The translations under genes and the position numbers were made by a program. A stretch of DNA of 64,000 nt. Source: Arthrobacter sp. PvP023. GTDB taxonomy: Bacteria > Actinomycetota > Actinomycetes > Actinomycetales > Micrococcaceae. Below the pieces are notes generated by a model, which was given only the letters and a program-made list of their open reading frames with translations, had not been told where the DNA came from and searched no databases. Of the stretch, positions 62,290 to 64,000 are shown in pieces. Each line of letters opens with the position of its first letter. Within the stretch, counting starts at the first letter, position 1. The stretch spans positions 4,092,001 through 4,156,000 of the forward strand of contig NZ_JAFIBI010000001.1 of assembly GCF_017832975.1 (NCBI RefSeq). The letters run 5' to 3'.

Positions 62290-63420
62290 GTGAGCGACAC
62301 CAGCATCACTATCCCCGCCAACCTCCTGCCCAAGGACGGACGGTTCGGCGCCGGGCCTTCAAAGGTCCGTCCCGAGCAGATCGAGGCCCTGTCTGCCGCC
62401 TCCGCCACGCTTCTTGGCACCTCGCACCGCCAGGCTCCGGTCAAGAACCTCGTAGGGTCCGTCCGCAACGGCCTGAGCGAGTTCTTCCGCGCCCCGGACG
62501 GCTACGAAGTCATCCTCGGAGTGGGCGGCTCCACCGCGTTCTGGGATGTCGCGGCGTTCGGGCTGGTGGACAGCAAGGCCCAGCACCTCTCCTTTGGGGA
62601 GTTCGGTTCCAAGTTCGCCTCCGCCACCAACAAGGCTCCGTTCCTGGACGCATCCTCCATCATCAAGGCCGAGCCCGGTACCCGGCCCGTAGCGCAGGCG
62701 GAAGCCGGCATTGACGTGTACGCCTGGCCCCAGAATGAGACCTCCACGGGTGTCGCTGCCCCGGTCACGCGGGTTGCCGGCGCGGATGAAGGATCGCTGG
62801 TCCTTATCGATGCCACCTCCGCTGCCGGCGGGCTGGACGTCGATGTGTCGGAAGCTGACGTGTACTACTTTGCGCCGCAGAAGAACTTCGCGTCCGACGG
62901 CGGCCTGTGGCTGGGCCTCTTCTCCCCCGCCGCCCTTGAGCGTGCTGCGCGGATCAAGGCAAGCGGCCGGTGGATCCCCGATTTCCTGGACCTGCAGACT
63001 GCCATCGACAATTCCCGGCTCAACCAGACCTACAACACCCCGGCGCTGGCCACCCTGGTCACCCTGGACGCTCAGGTGCAGTGGCTGAACGTCAGCGGCG
63101 GGCTCGATTTTGCCGCGGCCCGTACCGCCGACTCGGCCGGACGCATCTACTCCTGGGCAGAGGCCTCCGAATACGCCACGCCGTTCGTTGCCAAGGCCGA
63201 AGACCGTTCAAACGTGATCGCCACGATCGACTTCGACGATTCGATCGACGCTGCGGCCATCGCGAAGGTCCTCCGTTCCAACGGGATTGTGGACACTGAG
63301 CCGTACCGCAAGCTGGGACGCAACCAGCTGCGCATCGCCACCTTCGTGGCGATCGACCCTGACGACGTCTCCGCTCTCCTGTCCAGCATCGACTACGTCG
63401 TGGGAGAACTGCGCAAGTAA
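62290..63420 (+). CDS. serC: Phosphoserine transaminase
   Basis: 376 residues, actinobacterial type. The pyridoxal-phosphate lysine is Lys198 (YYFAPQKNFASDGG), and the family segment FGAGPSKVRPEQIEAL is near the N-terminus. It converts 3-phosphohydroxypyruvate to phosphoserine in serine synthesis. Start is GTG with GGAG 5 nt upstream. It is divergent from the DtxR-family gene. Confidence 0.95.
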   Translation: MSDTSITIPANLLPKDGRFGAGPSKVRPEQIEALSAASATLLGTSHRQAPVKNLVGSVRNGLSEFFRAPDGYEVILGVGGSTAFWDVAAFGLVDSKAQHLSFGEFGSKFASATNKAPFLDASSIIKAEPGTRPVAQAEAGIDVYAWPQNETSTGVAAPVTRVAGADEGSLVLIDATSAAGGLDVDVSEADVYYFAPQKNFASDGGLWLGLFSPAALERAARIKASGRWIPDFLDLQTAIDNSRLNQTYNTPALATLVTLDAQVQWLNVSGGLDFAAARTADSAGRIYSWAEASEYATPFVAKAEDRSNVIATIDFDDSIDAAAIAKVLRSNGIVDTEPYRKLGRNQLRIATFVAIDPDDVSALLSSIDYVVGELRK

Positions 63421-63442
63421 GGAACCAGCCAACGCAGACGCG

Positions 63443-64000
63443 TTAGCGTTCGACGGCGTCGTCCGGGTTTTGCTCCCGGACGGCGCCTTCGTCTTTGCGC
63501 ACTCTGCTTTCAGCTTTGCCATCGTGGTTGGGCCCGGCGGATACCAACCGGAAGTAGCGCAGTCCCCGGGCTCGGCGGTTGAATCCGAGCCTCAGCTGCT
63601 TGGCCCGGATAATCCACACCATGCCTATCAGCGCGGCCAGCAGCCCGGATGCCGCCGCCACGGACATGGACCAGCGGGGACCGGCAACATTGGCCACCCA
63701 TCCCACCAGCGGAGCGCCGACGGGTGTGCCGCCCATGAAGATGGCCATGTAGAGGGCCATCACCCGGCCGCGCATCACAGGGTCCGTCGTGGTCTGCACA
63801 TAGCCGTTGGCGCTGGTCATCATCGTGATGGCAAAAAGGCCTACCGGCACCAGGGCCACGCCGAACCAGAAGTAGTTGGGCGCCAGGGCCGCCAGCCCGG
63901 ACGTGACCCCGAACGCGCCGGCTGCCCCGAAAATGATCCGGAGCCTGGGCTTGGACCGCCCGGCGGACAGCAGCGCGCCCGCCACGGAGCCGATGGCCAT
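63443..64000 (-). CDS. MFS transporter (partial, N-terminus off the right edge)
   Basis: The C-terminal 185 residues of an MFS protein of the MFS_3/EntS-like type (PVMRGRVMALYMAIFMGGTPVG), with about five hydrophobic helices visible and a basic, charged tail of about 45 residues. The reading frame is open through the window edge, so the start is outside. The substrate is unknown. It is convergent with serC, 22 nt apart. Confidence 0.8.
   Translation of the reverse strand: MAIGSVAGALLSAGRSKPRLRIIFGAAGAFGVTSGLAALAPNYFWFGVALVPVGLFAITMMTSANGYVQTTTDPVMRGRVMALYMAIFMGGTPVGAPLVGWVANVAGPRWSMSVAAASGLLAALIGMVWIIRAKQLRLGFNRRARGLRYFRLVSAGPNHDGKAESRVRKDEGAVREQNPDDAVER
63451..63491. terminator. Terminator hairpin overlapping the end of the MFS gene
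   Basis: GTCCGGG/CCCGGAC (63461-63467, 63475-63481) with outward pairing up to 63451/63491, one mismatch and one G-T pair, followed by TCTTT. It lies inside the last codons of the MFS gene and could end serC transcription. Confidence 0.5.

Overview
The window is high-GC, densely packed DNA from an actinobacterium, most like the Arthrobacter/Pseudarthrobacter group (Micrococcaceae). Pointers are many GTG/TTG starts, ATGA/GTGA gene overlaps, a DtxR-type iron regulator, a GlnR-like box, cell-wall hydrolases behind c-di-AMP riboswitches, and an actinobacterial inositol gene set including a Cgl0159-type protein. No phage, insertion sequence or CRISPR array was seen. Genus is inferred from gene content only.

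Layout. 1-4.6 kb: P-II protein (cut by the left edge) and ammonium transporter, divergent from an APC permease, then an XRE-cupin regulator. 4.9-9.1 kb: sodium:solute symporter, a small acidic repeat protein, and a VIT-type metal transporter coupled to a membrane-anchored metzincin protease. 9.1-14.8 kb: LOG protein, SDR, MFS and FadR-type regulator (an organic-acid or sugar-acid unit), an SRPBCC protein and a class I amidotransferase-like hydrolase.

15-34.9 kb is an inositol utilisation region interrupted by an MFS/MarR pair. A GntR-UTRA regulator precedes iolB. A leftward ABC transporter is followed by two Gfo/Idh/MocA dehydrogenases. A roughly 10-kb leftward operon carries iolC, the Cgl0159-type aldolase, iolD, mmsA/iolA, an iolE-like gene, iolG, iolH and a sugar-porter MFS. 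A 10-bp operator-like motif (TGTCCTGACA) recurs before the regulator, the ABC operon, iolC and a tautomerase gene, which suggests one regulon. Two large palindromes sharing the arm GTTTTTGTCCAGATA flank the iolH/MFS pair.

35-45 kb: ArsR/SRPBCC pair, sucCD, a lipoprotein, pcrA, an inositol-monophosphatase-family enzyme, two membrane proteins, tRNA-Arg(CCU), a DUF6314 protein and a NUDIX hydrolase. 45-50.4 kb: an ABC exporter and an ABC-F ATPase, the latter behind an unannotated 35-codon leader ORF with an internal hairpin, then an HTH/membrane-protein pair. 50.6-57.9 kb: GH38 alpha-mannosidase, the molybdenum-cofactor set fdhD-moeA-DUF6457-mobA, and an HNH nuclease.

58-64 kb: two NlpC/P60-type proteins and one M23 peptidase, two of these three behind c-di-AMP (ydaO-type) riboswitches, then a DtxR-family regulator, serC, and an MFS gene cut by the right edge.
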